A DNA stretch of 64,000 nt from Pseudomonadota bacterium (lineage in GTDB: Bacteria; Pseudomonadota; Alphaproteobacteria; Caulobacterales; Caulobacteraceae): positions 1-64,000 of the forward strand of contig JAKBBV010000003.1 in NCBI GenBank assembly GCA_021808285.1, given 5' to 3'. The notes beneath the pieces were generated by a model. The model ran no database searches. It was not told the origin of the DNA and saw nothing but the letters and a program-made list of their open reading frames with translations. The stretch's first letter is position 1, and every line of letters starts with the position of its first letter. Positions 10,398-20,855 of the stretch are shown piece by piece. A program made the position numbers and the translations under genes.

Positions 10398-11314
10398 GAA
10401 GCGATTTCCCGTACGCCCAGGACCCGGCAGATGGCGTAGACCAGGTCGGCCCTGTTGAGGGTGAAGAAATGAAAGTCCTCGAAACCCTCTTCCTGGAGGC
10501 GCGCGCACATTTCGGAAGCGACCGAGGCGGCGATCAACCTTCGGGTCTCGGGGTCCTTGTCGAGACCGTCGAACAGGCGACCGAGCCACGGCGGCAGGAC
10601 GACGCCGTTGGCCTCGGCCATGCGCCGCAATCCCTTGTAGCTCGAGACCGGCATGATCCCAGGCAGGACCGGGATCGTCACGCCCGCTCGCCGGATCCGC
10701 TCGATGAAGCGGAGAAAGCCGTCGACGTCGAAGAAGAAGTTGGTGATGGCGCGCGTGGCGCCGGCGTCGATCTTGGCCTTCAGGACGTCGATGTCGTGCT
10801 CAAGAGAAGGGCTTTCGGGGTGGACCTGAGGATAGAGCGCCACAGAGAGCTCGAAGGGAGCGATGGCCCGGATGCCCACCGCCAGATCGGTAGCGTTGGC
10901 ATAGCCGTCCGGGCGCGGTGAATAGGCGCCTCCGATCTGCCCCGGCGGATCGCCGCGAAGCGCGACGATGTGGCGCACGCCCGCATTCCAGTAGTCCCGC
11001 ACGATCTCGTCGACTTCGGACCGACTGGCGTCGACGCAGGTGAGGTGGGCGGCGGGCGCCAGGCGCGTCTCACGCAACATGCGCAGCACCGTCCGATGGG
11101 TCCGCTCCCGCGTGGAGCCGCCCGCACCGTAGGTCACCGAGACGAAACTCGGGGCAAGCGGCTCAAGACGCCGGATCGCGCGCCAAAGCTCCTCCTCGGC
11201 CTCGGGCGTTTTCGGCGGCGAGAACTCGAACGAGACGCGCGGCGGCGCATGCTGGCGCCCCTGCGTGCGGGCCACGGGGCCGAGCGCGGTCGCGGTCGTC
11301 GGTTGGGAGGTCAT
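10394..11314 (-). CDS. metF: 5,10-methylenetetrahydrofolate reductase
   Basis: [49 protein letters not shown]. Confidence 0.93.
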   Translation of the reverse strand: MTSQPTTATALGPVARTQGRQHAPPRVSFEFSPPKTPEAEEELWRAIRRLEPLAPSFVSVTYGAGGSTRERTHRTVLRMLRETRLAPAAHLTCVDASRSEVDEIVRDYWNAGVRHIVALRGDPPGQIGGAYSPRPDGYANATDLAVGIRAIAPFELSVALYPQVHPESPSLEHDIDVLKAKIDAGATRAITNFFFDVDGFLRFIERIRRAGVTIPVLPGIMPVSSYKGLRRMAEANGVVLPPWLGRLFDGLDKDPETRRLIAASVASEMCARLQEEGFEDFHFFTLNRADLVYAICRVLGVREIAS

Positions 11315-12282
11315 GCGATCCGCCTGAGATGCGACGGCGCGCGCTCGGCGCGCCATATCTTCACCGTCAAGCCGCCCGTGACATGCGGAGGAAGGGTCAC
11401 CGTCTCCGGCGCAGCCAGGCCCGACTCGGCGAGCCAGCGCTCCATCTCCGCGTCGCCGAAACCCAGGCGTCGATGCCGATGTTCGGCGCGCAGAAACTCA
11501 AGATCATGGGGCGCGAAGTCGACAATCAGAAGCCGGCCTCCAGGCCTGACAATCCGCGCCGCCTCCGCCACCGCCGCACCGGGGTCGGCAAGGTAGTGAA
11601 GCACCTGATGGATCATCACCAGATCCGCCTCCCCGGCGCCGAGGCCGGTCGCCAGAATGTCGCCGTGGCGAAGCTCGCAGGCGCGAAGTCCCACCGAAGC
11701 GACCTGGGCGCGGGCGATGTTCAGCATCTGGCGCGACAGATCGAGGCCAACAGCAGACGATGCCCGCTCGCCAAGAAGAGTGAGCATCCGCCCCGTGCCC
11801 GAACCGAGGTCGACCACGCGCTCGAAAGGCCCCTCCCCCGCCAATCTGAGAATGGCCGCCTCCACGTCGTCCTCAGCGGTGTAGAGCGAACGGATCTCAT
11901 CCCAGCGCGCCGCGTTCTCGGCAAAATACTGAGCCGCTTGTTGAGCCCGCTCCTCGGCCACTCCGGCCAGTCGTTCGAAATCGCGGCAGAGGGTCGGATC
12001 GTCTTGGGAAATGAGGGCGAGGATCTGATCGGCCAGCCCCCGGACGGGCGAGACCCGCGACAGGCGATAGAAGACCCAGGCGCCATCCGGAAAGCGCTCG
12101 ATGAGTCCGGCCTCCGCCAACAGCTTCAGATGTCGCGACACCCGAGGCTGACTTTGACCCAGGATGCGGCACAGCTCCAGAACCGCGAGCTCCTCCCGCG
12201 CCAGGAGCGCCAGGATGCGCAGACGCGTCGGCTCCGCTGCGGCGCGAAGCGCTCCTACCGCCTGATCGGACGAGATGGCCAT
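11311..12282 (-). CDS. sahR: ArsR-family regulator fused to SAM-dependent methyltransferase domain (SahR-like methionine-cycle regulator)
   Basis: N-terminal ArsR wHTH LRAAAEPTRLRILALL..RVSRHLKLLAEAGLI; C-terminal VVDLGSGTGRMLTLLGERA; first gene of operon with metF and split metH; ATGA overlap with metF. Confidence 0.8.
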   Translation of the reverse strand: MAISSDQAVGALRAAAEPTRLRILALLAREELAVLELCRILGQSQPRVSRHLKLLAEAGLIERFPDGAWVFYRLSRVSPVRGLADQILALISQDDPTLCRDFERLAGVAEERAQQAAQYFAENAARWDEIRSLYTAEDDVEAAILRLAGEGPFERVVDLGSGTGRMLTLLGERASSAVGLDLSRQMLNIARAQVASVGLRACELRHGDILATGLGAGEADLVMIHQVLHYLADPGAAVAEAARIVRPGGRLLIVDFAPHDLEFLRAEHRHRRLGFGDAEMERWLAESGLAAPETVTLPPHVTGGLTVKIWRAERAPSHLRRIA

Positions 12283-12285
12283 GGG

Positions 12286-12305
12286 ATATAAAGATATCTT
12301 TATAT
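12286..12305. promoter_or_regulatory. Perfect 20-bp palindrome ATATAAAGATATCTTTATAT (candidate SahR operator)
   Basis: Sequence equals its own reverse complement; 3 nt upstream of the sahR-like start codon. Confidence 0.8.
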
Positions 12306-12400
12306 GATGCCCCGTCAAGGCGATGGCGTGTTGGTCGTGCTCAGCTTATGAAATCCTCACGCGTCCAGGAGATCTGGCCGTCGCTGTTAGGGAGTGTCGC

Positions 12401-14599
12401 ATGATCCGCTGGAAGCCCGCCCTGGCCGCTCTGACGACGGCAACGCTCGCGCTTTGGACCTCCCCGCAAGCGGTTCACGCGGCCACCTCAGGCGACGAGG
12501 CCAGATGGGCCGCGGAAGCCTCGCGGGTGACCATCACCCGCGACGACTGGGGCATCGCTCACGTTCACGGAAAGTCCGACGCCGATGCCGTTTTCGGCAT
12601 GATCTACGCACAGGCCGAGGACGATTTTAATCGGGTGGAGACCAACTACCTCACCGCGCTGGGGCGACGCGCCGAGGTCGAGGGCGAGGGCGCGATCTGG
12701 GGCGATCTGCGGCAGAGGCTATTCCTCGATCCCAAGGTGTTGAGGGCCGACTACGACAAGAGCCCCGTCTGGCTGAAAACGCTCATGGACGCCTGGGCGG
12801 ACGGGCTCAACGACTATCTCGCCACGCATCCCGAGGTTCACCCCAAGGTCATTCACAGATTCGAGCCCTGGATGGCCCTGGCCTTTTCCGAGGGCAGTAT
12901 CGGCGGCGACATAGAGCGGGCCTCTCTCAAGGACATCGCGGACCTCTATGGCGGGCCGGACGCCGCCGCGGCCATTCCCGAGACGCCTCCTGGGCCGAAG
13001 GAGCCCTCAGGCTCCAACGGCATCGCCATCGCCCCGTCCAACACGCGGGATCACCACGCCCTGCTGCTGATCAATCCGCACACTTCCTTTTTCTTCCGCT
13101 CAGAGCTGCAGATGACCAGCGACGACGGCCTTGACGCCTACGGCGCCGCGACCTGGGGACAGTTCTTCATCTACCAAGGGTTCAATCCGCATCTGGGGTG
13201 GATGCACACCTCCAGCGGAGTCGACAATGTCGACCTGTTCGCGGAGCAGGTCGTGAAGAAGGACGGAAAGCTCTATTTCCGTTACGGCTCTGAGCTCCGG
13301 CCCGTCCATGTCTCCACCGTGACCCTGGCCTACCGCACCTCTGGCGGCAATCTCGCTCAACGAACATTCACAGTCTATCGGACCCATCACGGACCGGTGG
13401 TGGCCCGGCGCAACGGCGCCTGGATCAGCCTGGCCCTGATGAACACCCCGATCGCAGCGCTGGAGCAGTCGTTCCTGCGCACCAAGGCCGACACACTCGC
13501 CGACTATCTGAAAATCGCGGAACTCAAGGCGAACTCTTCAAACAATACGCTGTTCGCAGATGACAAGGGCGACATCGCTTATCTGCACCCCCAGTTCATC
13601 CCCGTACGCAACAACGGCTTTGACTACACGCGACCGGTGGATGGCGCGGATCCGGCGACGGATTGGCAGGGCCTCACCCCGCTCGATCAGATTCCGCACG
13701 TGATCAATCCGTCCTCCGGCTACCTGTTCAACACCAACGACTCCCCGTGGATGACGGCGGGGCCAGACGACAGCCCCAAGGCCGAGGACTTCCCGAGATA
13801 CATGGATCGCGTGGGTGAGAATCCGCGCGGCGTTCACGCCTTGGAGCTTCTCCAGGGACGGCGCGACTTCACCTTGGAAGGTCTGATGAAGGCCGCCTTC
13901 GATCCCTTCCTGCCCGTCTTCCCCGAGTTGATCCCGGACATGGTCACGGCCTGGAACATGCTTGCGGCGGATGATCCGACCAAGGAGCGTCTCGAAGGCT
14001 CGCTCGGATTGCTGCGGTCCTGGAACAACCGATGGAGCGCGGACTCACGGGCCACGACACTCGCCGTGTATTGGGCCGAAGCGCTGCGCGATCGCGTCCT
14101 CAAGAGTCGTCCCGGTCTGGAAGGCATGGCCCTGATAGAGGCCATGAAGGCTGTGGACCCGACGGAGCGTCTGGATCTCCTCGACGCCACAGCGCGGCGA
14201 CTGGACGCCGAGTTCGGGTCCATCCCTCGCTGGGGTGACGTCAATCGGTTCCAGCGGCTGGATGACGCGATCCAACCCCATTTCAGCGATGCCGGCCCGT
14301 CCATCCCGGTTCCCTTCACCTCCTCTCAGTGGGGATCGCTCGCGTCGTTCGGGGCCCGGACCTATCCAGGCACGAAGAAGCGTTATGGAACATCGGGCAA
14401 CAGTTTCGTCGCGGTCGTCGAGTTCGGTCCCAAAGTGCGCGCCTACGCGGTGACCGCGGGGGGCGAGAGCGGCCACCCGGGTTCGCCCCATTTCGACGAC
14501 GAGGCGCTCCGCTATGCCAGCGGCGACCTGAGGCCGGTCTATTTCTACCCCGACCAGCTGGTCGGCCACACTGAGCGCACCTACCATCCGGGAACCTAG
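12401..14599 (+). CDS. Penicillin acylase family protein (Ntn hydrolase; acyl-homoserine-lactone acylase-like)
   Basis: Signal peptide; VTITRDDWGIAHVHGKSDADAVFGMIYAQAEDDF; SGSNGIAIAPSNT (catalytic Ser after G); NPHTSF. Confidence 0.9.
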   Translation: MIRWKPALAALTTATLALWTSPQAVHAATSGDEARWAAEASRVTITRDDWGIAHVHGKSDADAVFGMIYAQAEDDFNRVETNYLTALGRRAEVEGEGAIWGDLRQRLFLDPKVLRADYDKSPVWLKTLMDAWADGLNDYLATHPEVHPKVIHRFEPWMALAFSEGSIGGDIERASLKDIADLYGGPDAAAAIPETPPGPKEPSGSNGIAIAPSNTRDHHALLLINPHTSFFFRSELQMTSDDGLDAYGAATWGQFFIYQGFNPHLGWMHTSSGVDNVDLFAEQVVKKDGKLYFRYGSELRPVHVSTVTLAYRTSGGNLAQRTFTVYRTHHGPVVARRNGAWISLALMNTPIAALEQSFLRTKADTLADYLKIAELKANSSNNTLFADDKGDIAYLHPQFIPVRNNGFDYTRPVDGADPATDWQGLTPLDQIPHVINPSSGYLFNTNDSPWMTAGPDDSPKAEDFPRYMDRVGENPRGVHALELLQGRRDFTLEGLMKAAFDPFLPVFPELIPDMVTAWNMLAADDPTKERLEGSLGLLRSWNNRWSADSRATTLAVYWAEALRDRVLKSRPGLEGMALIEAMKAVDPTERLDLLDATARRLDAEFGSIPRWGDVNRFQRLDDAIQPHFSDAGPSIPVPFTSSQWGSLASFGARTYPGTKKRYGTSGNSFVAVVEFGPKVRAYAVTAGGESGHPGSPHFDDEALRYASGDLRPVYFYPDQLVGHTERTYHPGT

Positions 14600-14720
14600 G
14601 AGCCATTCACGCGCTCGGAGGCTCACCGCGGCCTTCGCCCTCCACTCGGGGTTGAAGCGCTTCCGCGCGGTCGGATCGCCCGGCCGGTTTCCCCCTGGCC
14701 AGACGGCGCGTGCGGGCGGC

Positions 14721-15719
14721 TCACGGCCGCGCGCGGGTCACGCACGGTTCACCGGCGAAATGGCGCCTCAGACTCTCGACAGTCGAGGCGATCATGCGGG
14801 CGATGGCGGCGTCGGTCGCGCCCGCGTGATGCGGCGTGAGAAAGGTATTGGGCGTCTCCTTCCATCGGGTCGCCGGCGTGGGCTCGGTCTCGAACACGTC
14901 CAGCGCCGCCTGTCCGAGGCGTCCATCCTGAAGGGCGCGGATCAGCTCATCCTCGTCGATGACGCTGCCTCTGGATACGTTCACGATCAGGCCATGGGGA
15001 CCAACGGCCTCGATCACTGACCGCTCGATGAGCCGACGGGTATCCTCGCTCGCGCGGCAGGCGACCACGAGGATATCGCTCCATCGCGCCAGGGCGATGA
15101 GATCGGGTAAGCGGGGCCAAGGGGCTTGTGGCTTCTCGCGGGGGCCCCACCAGGCGACCTCCAGGCCGAAGGGTGCGCAGCGGCGGGCCACAGCGACGCC
15201 GATATCGCCCAGACCGACCACCCCCAGCCGGCGACCGGCAAGACTGCGGCTGATGGTCTTGGAGTCCGCCCGCCAGGCCCCGGCTCGCAGCTGTCGATCC
15301 CCGGAGTTCAGCTGTCGCCAGGCGCCGATCGCCAGACCCATGGCGTGGTCGGCGACATCCTCATGGTTCACGCTCGGCGAGTGGGTGACGAGCACACCGC
15401 GCGCCTCGGCCCAGGGGACGTCCACGCCGTCATAGCCCGTGGTGAAACAGGCGATGAGCTCTAGCCTCGGCATGCGCCCGACCAAGACCTTGTCGATGGG
15501 AAACTCGCCCGCGACCACCATTGCTTCGATCTGGGAGAGGTCGTCGGGTCCCTGTCCCTCCCAGAGTCGCCGCACCTGATAGTCCGCCTCAAGTCGCCCT
15601 TCCAGGAAGGCGAGATGCGGCTGGGCGATGGCGACGACCGGGCGAACTTGCGAATCCAGCGCGGAATCCTCCTGTAAGGCGAAACGATGCAGAGTTGGTA
15701 GGCCCGCGCAGAGCCGCAT
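14721..15719 (-). CDS. D-isomer-specific 2-hydroxyacid dehydrogenase
   Basis: GRRLGVVGLGDIGVAVARR, VNVSRGSVIDEDELIRAL, DVFETEPTP, TPHHAGAT. Confidence 0.92.
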   Translation of the reverse strand: MRLCAGLPTLHRFALQEDSALDSQVRPVVAIAQPHLAFLEGRLEADYQVRRLWEGQGPDDLSQIEAMVVAGEFPIDKVLVGRMPRLELIACFTTGYDGVDVPWAEARGVLVTHSPSVNHEDVADHAMGLAIGAWRQLNSGDRQLRAGAWRADSKTISRSLAGRRLGVVGLGDIGVAVARRCAPFGLEVAWWGPREKPQAPWPRLPDLIALARWSDILVVACRASEDTRRLIERSVIEAVGPHGLIVNVSRGSVIDEDELIRALQDGRLGQAALDVFETEPTPATRWKETPNTFLTPHHAGATDAAIARMIASTVESLRRHFAGEPCVTRARP

Positions 15720-15815
15720 CGCCTTTGATGACTTGACGCAACCCTGATTCAGGCTTGAGCGTTATAGACATAGACGGGGCAATCCGGAGCCCCGATATTG
15801 GGAGCTCGAACGACC

Positions 15816-16079
15816 ATGACAGCTAGACTCATCTTCGTTTCCGCCGCCGCCGCCCTCGTCGCCGGATCGGCGTTTGCCGCCGATGCGCCGGCCGCCAAAC
15901 CGGCCCATCACGCCATGCACCATAAGGTCAAGGCGGAGGAAATGTTCGCGCCGCCCGCGACGCCGATCCCCTATGCGGAAATGGCCAAATATGATGAGCC
16001 GGCGGCCAAGCCGATGGCGCATCACCACAAGGGGATGCACAAGGACATGAAGCCCAAGGCCGACGCGCCGAAATCCTGA
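15816..16079 (+). CDS. Small exported His/Met-rich protein
   Basis: Signal peptide MTARLIFVSAAAALVAGSAFA; HHAMHHK and MAHHHKGMHKDMK clusters. Confidence 0.65.
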   Translation: MTARLIFVSAAAALVAGSAFAADAPAAKPAHHAMHHKVKAEEMFAPPATPIPYAEMAKYDEPAAKPMAHHHKGMHKDMKPKADAPKS

Positions 16080-16178
16080 CGGGGCGTCTTCGTACGAAGC
16101 GAGGGGCGGGTCTTAGGCGGCCAGCCCCTTTCCTCGCCGCCGGCTAAACCTCGTCCGGTCCGACGAGGTCCGTGCCGG

Positions 16179-17840
16179 TTATCGGGCGAACTTCTGGAAC
16201 TTGAGACGATGGGGAATGAGGGACTCCGCGCCCAGACGGCGCTTCTTGTCTTCCTCATAGGCTTCGAAATTACCCTCGAACCACTCGACCGTTCCATCGC
16301 CCTCGAAGGCGAGAATGTGGGTGCACAGTCGGTCGAGGAACCATCGGTCGTGGCTGATGACCACCGCGCAACCGGCAAACTCCTCCAGAGCCTCCTCCAG
16401 ATTTTGCAGCGTCTCGATATCGAGATCGTTGGTCGGCTCGTCGAGAAGTATGACATTGCCGCCTGCGGTTAGGGTCTTGGCCAAATGAACCCTATTGCGC
16501 TCGCCCCCGGAGAGCAGGCCGACCTTCTTCTGCTGATCCGCGCCCTTGAAGTTGAATGATCCCACATAGGCCCGGCTGACCAACTCTCGCGAACCGACCT
16601 TGATGACGTCGAGGCCGCCGGAAATGGCCTGCCAGACTGTATCGTTGGGGTTGAGGTCGTCGCGGGTCTGATCGACATAGGCCAGCTTTACGGTCTCGCC
16701 GAGGCGCACTCCGCCGGCGTCAGGCGTCTCCTGCCCGGTAATCAGTTTGAACAGGGTCGATTTCCCGGCGCCGTTAGGCCCGATCACGCCGACGATGCCA
16801 TTTGGGGGCAGTCGGAAGGTCAGGTTGTCGAACAGCTTTCGGTCACCATAGCTCTTGGAGAGGCTCTGCGCCTCGATCACGACGTTGCCCAGGCGCGGCC
16901 CCGGCGGAATCTGGATCGTGGCGAAGGTCTGCTTCTCCCGCTCCTGTTCATTGACCATCTGATCATAGGCGGCCAGGCGCGCCTTGGATTTGGCCTGCCG
17001 CGCCTTGGGCGAGGAGCGAACCCATTCCAGCTCCCGGGCCATGGCCCTCTGACGGGCTTCGCTTTCGCTCTGCTCCTGACGGACGCGCTTTTCCTTCTGT
17101 TCCAGCCACTTTGAGTAGTTGCCCTCATAGGGCACACCACGACCGCGATCGAGCTCCAGCGTCCAGCGGGTGACCTGGTCGAGGAAGTATCGGTCGTGCG
17201 TCACCAGGATCACGCATCCTGGAAAGGCTTCCAGGTGATGCTGCAACCAAGCGACCGACTCCGCGTCCAGGTGATTGGTCGGCTCGTCCAGGAGCAGCAT
17301 GTCCGGCTTGGACAGAAGCAGGCGGGCCAAGGCGACGCGGCGACGCTCTCCCCCTGACAGCTTATCCACCGGCCAGTCGTCCGGAGGACAGCGCAGGGCG
17401 TCCATGGCCATCTCGATCTTGGAGTCGATGTCCCAGGTGTCTGTCGCGTCGATCTTCTCCTGCAGCGCCGTCATCTGTTCCATCAGTCCGTCCGAGTAGT
17501 CCTCGGCCAACTTGGCGGCGATGGCGTTATAGGCGTCGAAGGTCTTTTTCTCATCGCACCAGGCGATGACATTCTCGACCACGGTCAGGGCAGGGTCGAG
17601 CTGCGGTTCCTGCTCCAGATAGCCCATGCGCACCCCATCCGCGGCGCGGGCCTCGCCGGAGAACTCCTTGTCGATCCCGGCCATGATCTTGAGCAGGGTG
17701 GACTTGCCCGAGCCATTGACCCCCACCACGCCGATTTTCGCGTCAGGGTAGAAGGACAGCCAGATGTCCTCGAACACCTTCTTACCGCCCGGATAGGTCT
17801 TCGAAAGACCCTGCATCTGAAAGATATATTGCGCGGCCAT
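16179..17840 (-). CDS. ettA: Energy-dependent translational throttle protein EttA (ABC-F ATPase)
   Basis: MAAQYIFQMQGLSKTYPGGKKVFEDIWLSFYPDAKIGVVGVNGSGKSTLLKIMAG; two ABC domains with LSGGERRRVALARLL. Confidence 0.95.
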   Translation of the reverse strand: MAAQYIFQMQGLSKTYPGGKKVFEDIWLSFYPDAKIGVVGVNGSGKSTLLKIMAGIDKEFSGEARAADGVRMGYLEQEPQLDPALTVVENVIAWCDEKKTFDAYNAIAAKLAEDYSDGLMEQMTALQEKIDATDTWDIDSKIEMAMDALRCPPDDWPVDKLSGGERRRVALARLLLSKPDMLLLDEPTNHLDAESVAWLQHHLEAFPGCVILVTHDRYFLDQVTRWTLELDRGRGVPYEGNYSKWLEQKEKRVRQEQSESEARQRAMARELEWVRSSPKARQAKSKARLAAYDQMVNEQEREKQTFATIQIPPGPRLGNVVIEAQSLSKSYGDRKLFDNLTFRLPPNGIVGVIGPNGAGKSTLFKLITGQETPDAGGVRLGETVKLAYVDQTRDDLNPNDTVWQAISGGLDVIKVGSRELVSRAYVGSFNFKGADQQKKVGLLSGGERNRVHLAKTLTAGGNVILLDEPTNDLDIETLQNLEEALEEFAGCAVVISHDRWFLDRLCTHILAFEGDGTVEWFEGNFEAYEEDKKRRLGAESLIPHRLKFQKFAR

Positions 17841-17984
17841 GCGGCTCTCCGCTCCGGGACGGTTCGACTTTGGGGAACGGCGGCTCACATAGCGACGCGG
17901 CGGCCCGGCGCCAAGGCTTTGACCCGCGAAGGGGGGCCGCGAGCGCTGGGGCGACAACCGCCGAGCGACTTGGCATAAGGCGGC

Positions 17985-18707
17985 ATGACTCCGTCCTCGG
18001 CCCTGGTGCTGTTCTCCGGAGGTCAGGACTCGACCACGATCCTGGCCTGGGCTCTGACCCGGTACGCCCGGGTGGAGACGATCGGCTTCGACTACGGCCA
18101 GAGGCACCAGGTGGAGATGACGGCGCGATCGGTCGTGCGGGATCGCATCGCGGAGCGGTTTCCGGACTGGAGGGCGAGGCTGGGCGACGATCACCGGGTC
18201 GACATCCGCACCTTCGGCGCCATTGGCGAGACCGCGCTGACCTCACAACGGGCTATCGAGGCGGATGCGCGCGGACTGCCGACGACTTTCGTGCCAGGGC
18301 GCAATCTGGTTTTCCTGACCTATGCCGCCGCGGTCGCTGATCGGCGCGGGGCCTCGCGGCTGGTCGGAGGCATGTGTGAGACCGACTTTTCGGGTTATCC
18401 GGACTGCCGCCGCGCCACCCTCGACGCCATGGAGACGGCGCTGCGACTCGGCCTCGATCGTGAGCTTTCCATCGACACGCCCCTGATGCGTCTGACGAAG
18501 GCCCAGACCTGGGGCATGGCCAAGGCGCTCGGCGGCGAAGCGCTGATCGAGATCGTCCTGGAGGACAGCCATACCTGCTACCTGGGCGAGCGCGGTCTGC
18601 GCCACGACTGGGGTTATGGCTGTGGCGACTGTCCCGCCTGCACGCTGAGAGCGAAGGGTTACGCGGAGTGGGTGGCGGCGGGGCGTCCCGCCCTGGCGGG
18701 AGCCTAG
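17985..18707 (+). CDS. queC: 7-cyano-7-deazaguanine synthase
   Basis: [42 protein letters not shown]. Confidence 0.95.
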   Translation: MTPSSALVLFSGGQDSTTILAWALTRYARVETIGFDYGQRHQVEMTARSVVRDRIAERFPDWRARLGDDHRVDIRTFGAIGETALTSQRAIEADARGLPTTFVPGRNLVFLTYAAAVADRRGASRLVGGMCETDFSGYPDCRRATLDAMETALRLGLDRELSIDTPLMRLTKAQTWGMAKALGGEALIEIVLEDSHTCYLGERGLRHDWGYGCGDCPACTLRAKGYAEWVAAGRPALAGA

Positions 18708-18716
18708 GCTGAAACC

Positions 18717-19349
18717 ATGAGTTATGCCGTCAAGGAGATGTTCCTCACGCTTCAGGGCGAGGGCGGCCAGGCCGGGCGCGCGGCGGTGTTCTGTCGGTTC
18801 TCGGGCTGCAATCTGTGGTCCGGGCGCGAGGCCGATCGGGCTAGCGCCGTCTGCACCTTCTGCGATACCGACTTTATCGGCGTGAACGGCGTCAATGGGG
18901 GCCGGTTCGCCAGGGCGGCCGACCTCACCGCCGCCGCCGAGAGGCTCTGGCGAGGGATCGGCGGATCTCGGCTCGTGGTCCTCACCGGAGGGGAGCCAAC
19001 CCTGCAGGTCGATGCTCACCTCATCGAGGCCTTTCATCAGCGTGGTTTCGAGATCGCCATGGAGACCAACGGGACCCTTCCGGTCCCGCCAGGCGTGGAC
19101 TGGATCTGCGTCAGTCCCAAGGCCGACGCGCCGCTGCGCCAGACCACGGGACAGGAGTTGAAGCTCGTCTTTCCTCAACCGAACGTCGATCCCGCCGCCT
19201 TCGAAGGACTCGCGTTCGAGAGATTCTCGCTTCAGCCCATGGACGGTCCGGACCGGGACGCCGCCGTCAGGGCGGCCATCGCCTATTGCTTGGATCACCC
19301 CCTCTGGCGGCTGAGCGTCCAGACCCACAAGGCGCTCGGGATCCCCTGA
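18717..19349 (+). CDS. queE: 7-carboxy-7-deazaguanine synthase (radical SAM)
   Basis: YAVKEMFLTLQGEGGQAGRAAVFCRFSGCNLWSG, VVLTGGEPTLQ. Confidence 0.95.
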   Translation: MSYAVKEMFLTLQGEGGQAGRAAVFCRFSGCNLWSGREADRASAVCTFCDTDFIGVNGVNGGRFARAADLTAAAERLWRGIGGSRLVVLTGGEPTLQVDAHLIEAFHQRGFEIAMETNGTLPVPPGVDWICVSPKADAPLRQTTGQELKLVFPQPNVDPAAFEGLAFERFSLQPMDGPDRDAAVRAAIAYCLDHPLWRLSVQTHKALGIP

Positions 19350-19367
19350 TTTCCTTGGGCCGTGACC

Positions 19368-20753
19368 TCAGGCCGGACGCCAGCTGCCGTGAAAACCGTG
19401 AGGAACGCGTCGCGGTATGCGCGCAATGGCTATCGGCCCGGCGGGCATGTCCTGGGCGTTGAATACCGCGAAGTCGCTTCGATCCTCGGCGCCGCGATAG
19501 ATCAAAGCCACGACCCAGCCATCGCCTTCATCGGCGCCGGCGCTTCGGGCCACGAAGACCGGCTCGCCCGTGAAATCGCCTTCCGGCAGCGTGAAGTCGG
19601 CACGCCGACCGCGTGCGTGGTCGAAATGAGAGAGCGTATCGAACCCCGTCCCCCCCGGACGGCGCCGATTGCCCGCGAACCAGCCATGCCGATAGGCGAG
19701 CCCGGAACGCCGCTCGTCGACGCGCGGAAACTCGCCCGCCAGGTCATCCAGCGGCTGACGCCGAACACGCCGCGCCGGATCGTCCAGATCGAGGGTCCAG
19801 CGGGTCAGCACCGCCTTGGTGCGCGGGGTCATGGCGCCGTCGACCCCGGGAAACAGGGGGGGAATCGGGTATTCCATGACATCGGCCTGGATCAGACGGC
19901 CCACTTCCCAGGCGTTCATCGGGTGGAAGACATAACAGGCCTCGACCTCGAACCAGACGAGGCTCTCGACGCTGGCGTTTCGCGCCATCACACCCACGTA
20001 TCCAGGCCGGTCATTCTCCCAGGCGACCACCGGCCGCCCGCTCATCGCCCGCTCGAGACTGAAGGTCAGCGGCAACACCGGGAAGAGGACATGGTTTTCG
20101 GTGACCAGGAAGTCGTGCGCCATGCTCGCATAGGGCGCCTGGAACGCATCCCGCCGAATGACCTTGCCGGCGCGGTCGGTCACCCCGTAGCTCATTCCCG
20201 GGCCAAGCGGGACCTCGCCGACGCCATAGGCGAACCAGATCATCTCGCCGGTCTTGGGATCGACTTTGGGGTGGGCCGTTACTGCGCCGCCATATTCGGT
20301 CGCATAGCCCAGCGACTCCAGAGTCGCCGGATCGAGTCCGAACGGCTGGTGCCCTTCCTCCAGGGCCAGGAGATGGCCTCCGTGCCAGACGATGTGGGTA
20401 TTGGCCACGCCGCCATCCGTTCCGAGGACGGAGGGATCCGTGAGCCTGGGATCGAAGCCGCCGAAAAGCGCCCTCCCCGCCGCGGCTTCGGCCCGCCATT
20501 TCGGCGTCCGCACATAGCGGTTGCGATAGCGCGCCTTGCCGTCCTCGACGAAGACGGCATGGATCATCCCGTCCCCGGTGAACCAGTGATAGTCGCCAAG
20601 CGGGGCAAACTGCGGATTGGGACCATTCCGGTAGAACGCCCCGGCGAGGTCCCGCGGCATTTCCCCGACCACCTCAAGGACGAAATCGGACTCATCGGCG
20701 ACCGGCGCGAAATTGCCCGACAGGTACGGATTGGCGGGCAGGGAACCATCCAT
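19368..20753 (-). CDS. Carotenoid oxygenase family protein
   Basis: NPYLSGNFAPV, GAFYRNGPNPQF, HWFTGDGMIHAVFVEDGKARYRNRYVRT, AHDFLVTENHVLFPV. Confidence 0.92.
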   Translation of the reverse strand: MDGSLPANPYLSGNFAPVADESDFVLEVVGEMPRDLAGAFYRNGPNPQFAPLGDYHWFTGDGMIHAVFVEDGKARYRNRYVRTPKWRAEAAAGRALFGGFDPRLTDPSVLGTDGGVANTHIVWHGGHLLALEEGHQPFGLDPATLESLGYATEYGGAVTAHPKVDPKTGEMIWFAYGVGEVPLGPGMSYGVTDRAGKVIRRDAFQAPYASMAHDFLVTENHVLFPVLPLTFSLERAMSGRPVVAWENDRPGYVGVMARNASVESLVWFEVEACYVFHPMNAWEVGRLIQADVMEYPIPPLFPGVDGAMTPRTKAVLTRWTLDLDDPARRVRRQPLDDLAGEFPRVDERRSGLAYRHGWFAGNRRRPGGTGFDTLSHFDHARGRRADFTLPEGDFTGEPVFVARSAGADEGDGWVVALIYRGAEDRSDFAVFNAQDMPAGPIAIARIPRRVPHGFHGSWRPA

Positions 20754-20787
20754 GGCGTTCTCCTCTAGGGTCACCGGATGAGATAAG

Positions 20788-20800
20788 TTTACATGGTAAA
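20788..20800. promoter_or_regulatory. Candidate TetR operator TTTAC-ATG-GTAAA
   Basis: Inverted repeat in the AT-rich 102-bp divergent intergenic between carotenoid oxygenase and tetR genes. Confidence 0.45.
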
Positions 20801-20855
20801 TTTTAAGCCTCCCTCCTAAAGCCTGTCAAGGCGTCGTCGACTCGGAGGCCGGGAC

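Noticed and set aside
19362-20768. 468-aa plus-strand ORF mirroring the carotenoid oxygenase gene
   Set aside because: Exact antisense overlap with a clear carotenoid oxygenase; lacks protein family features.
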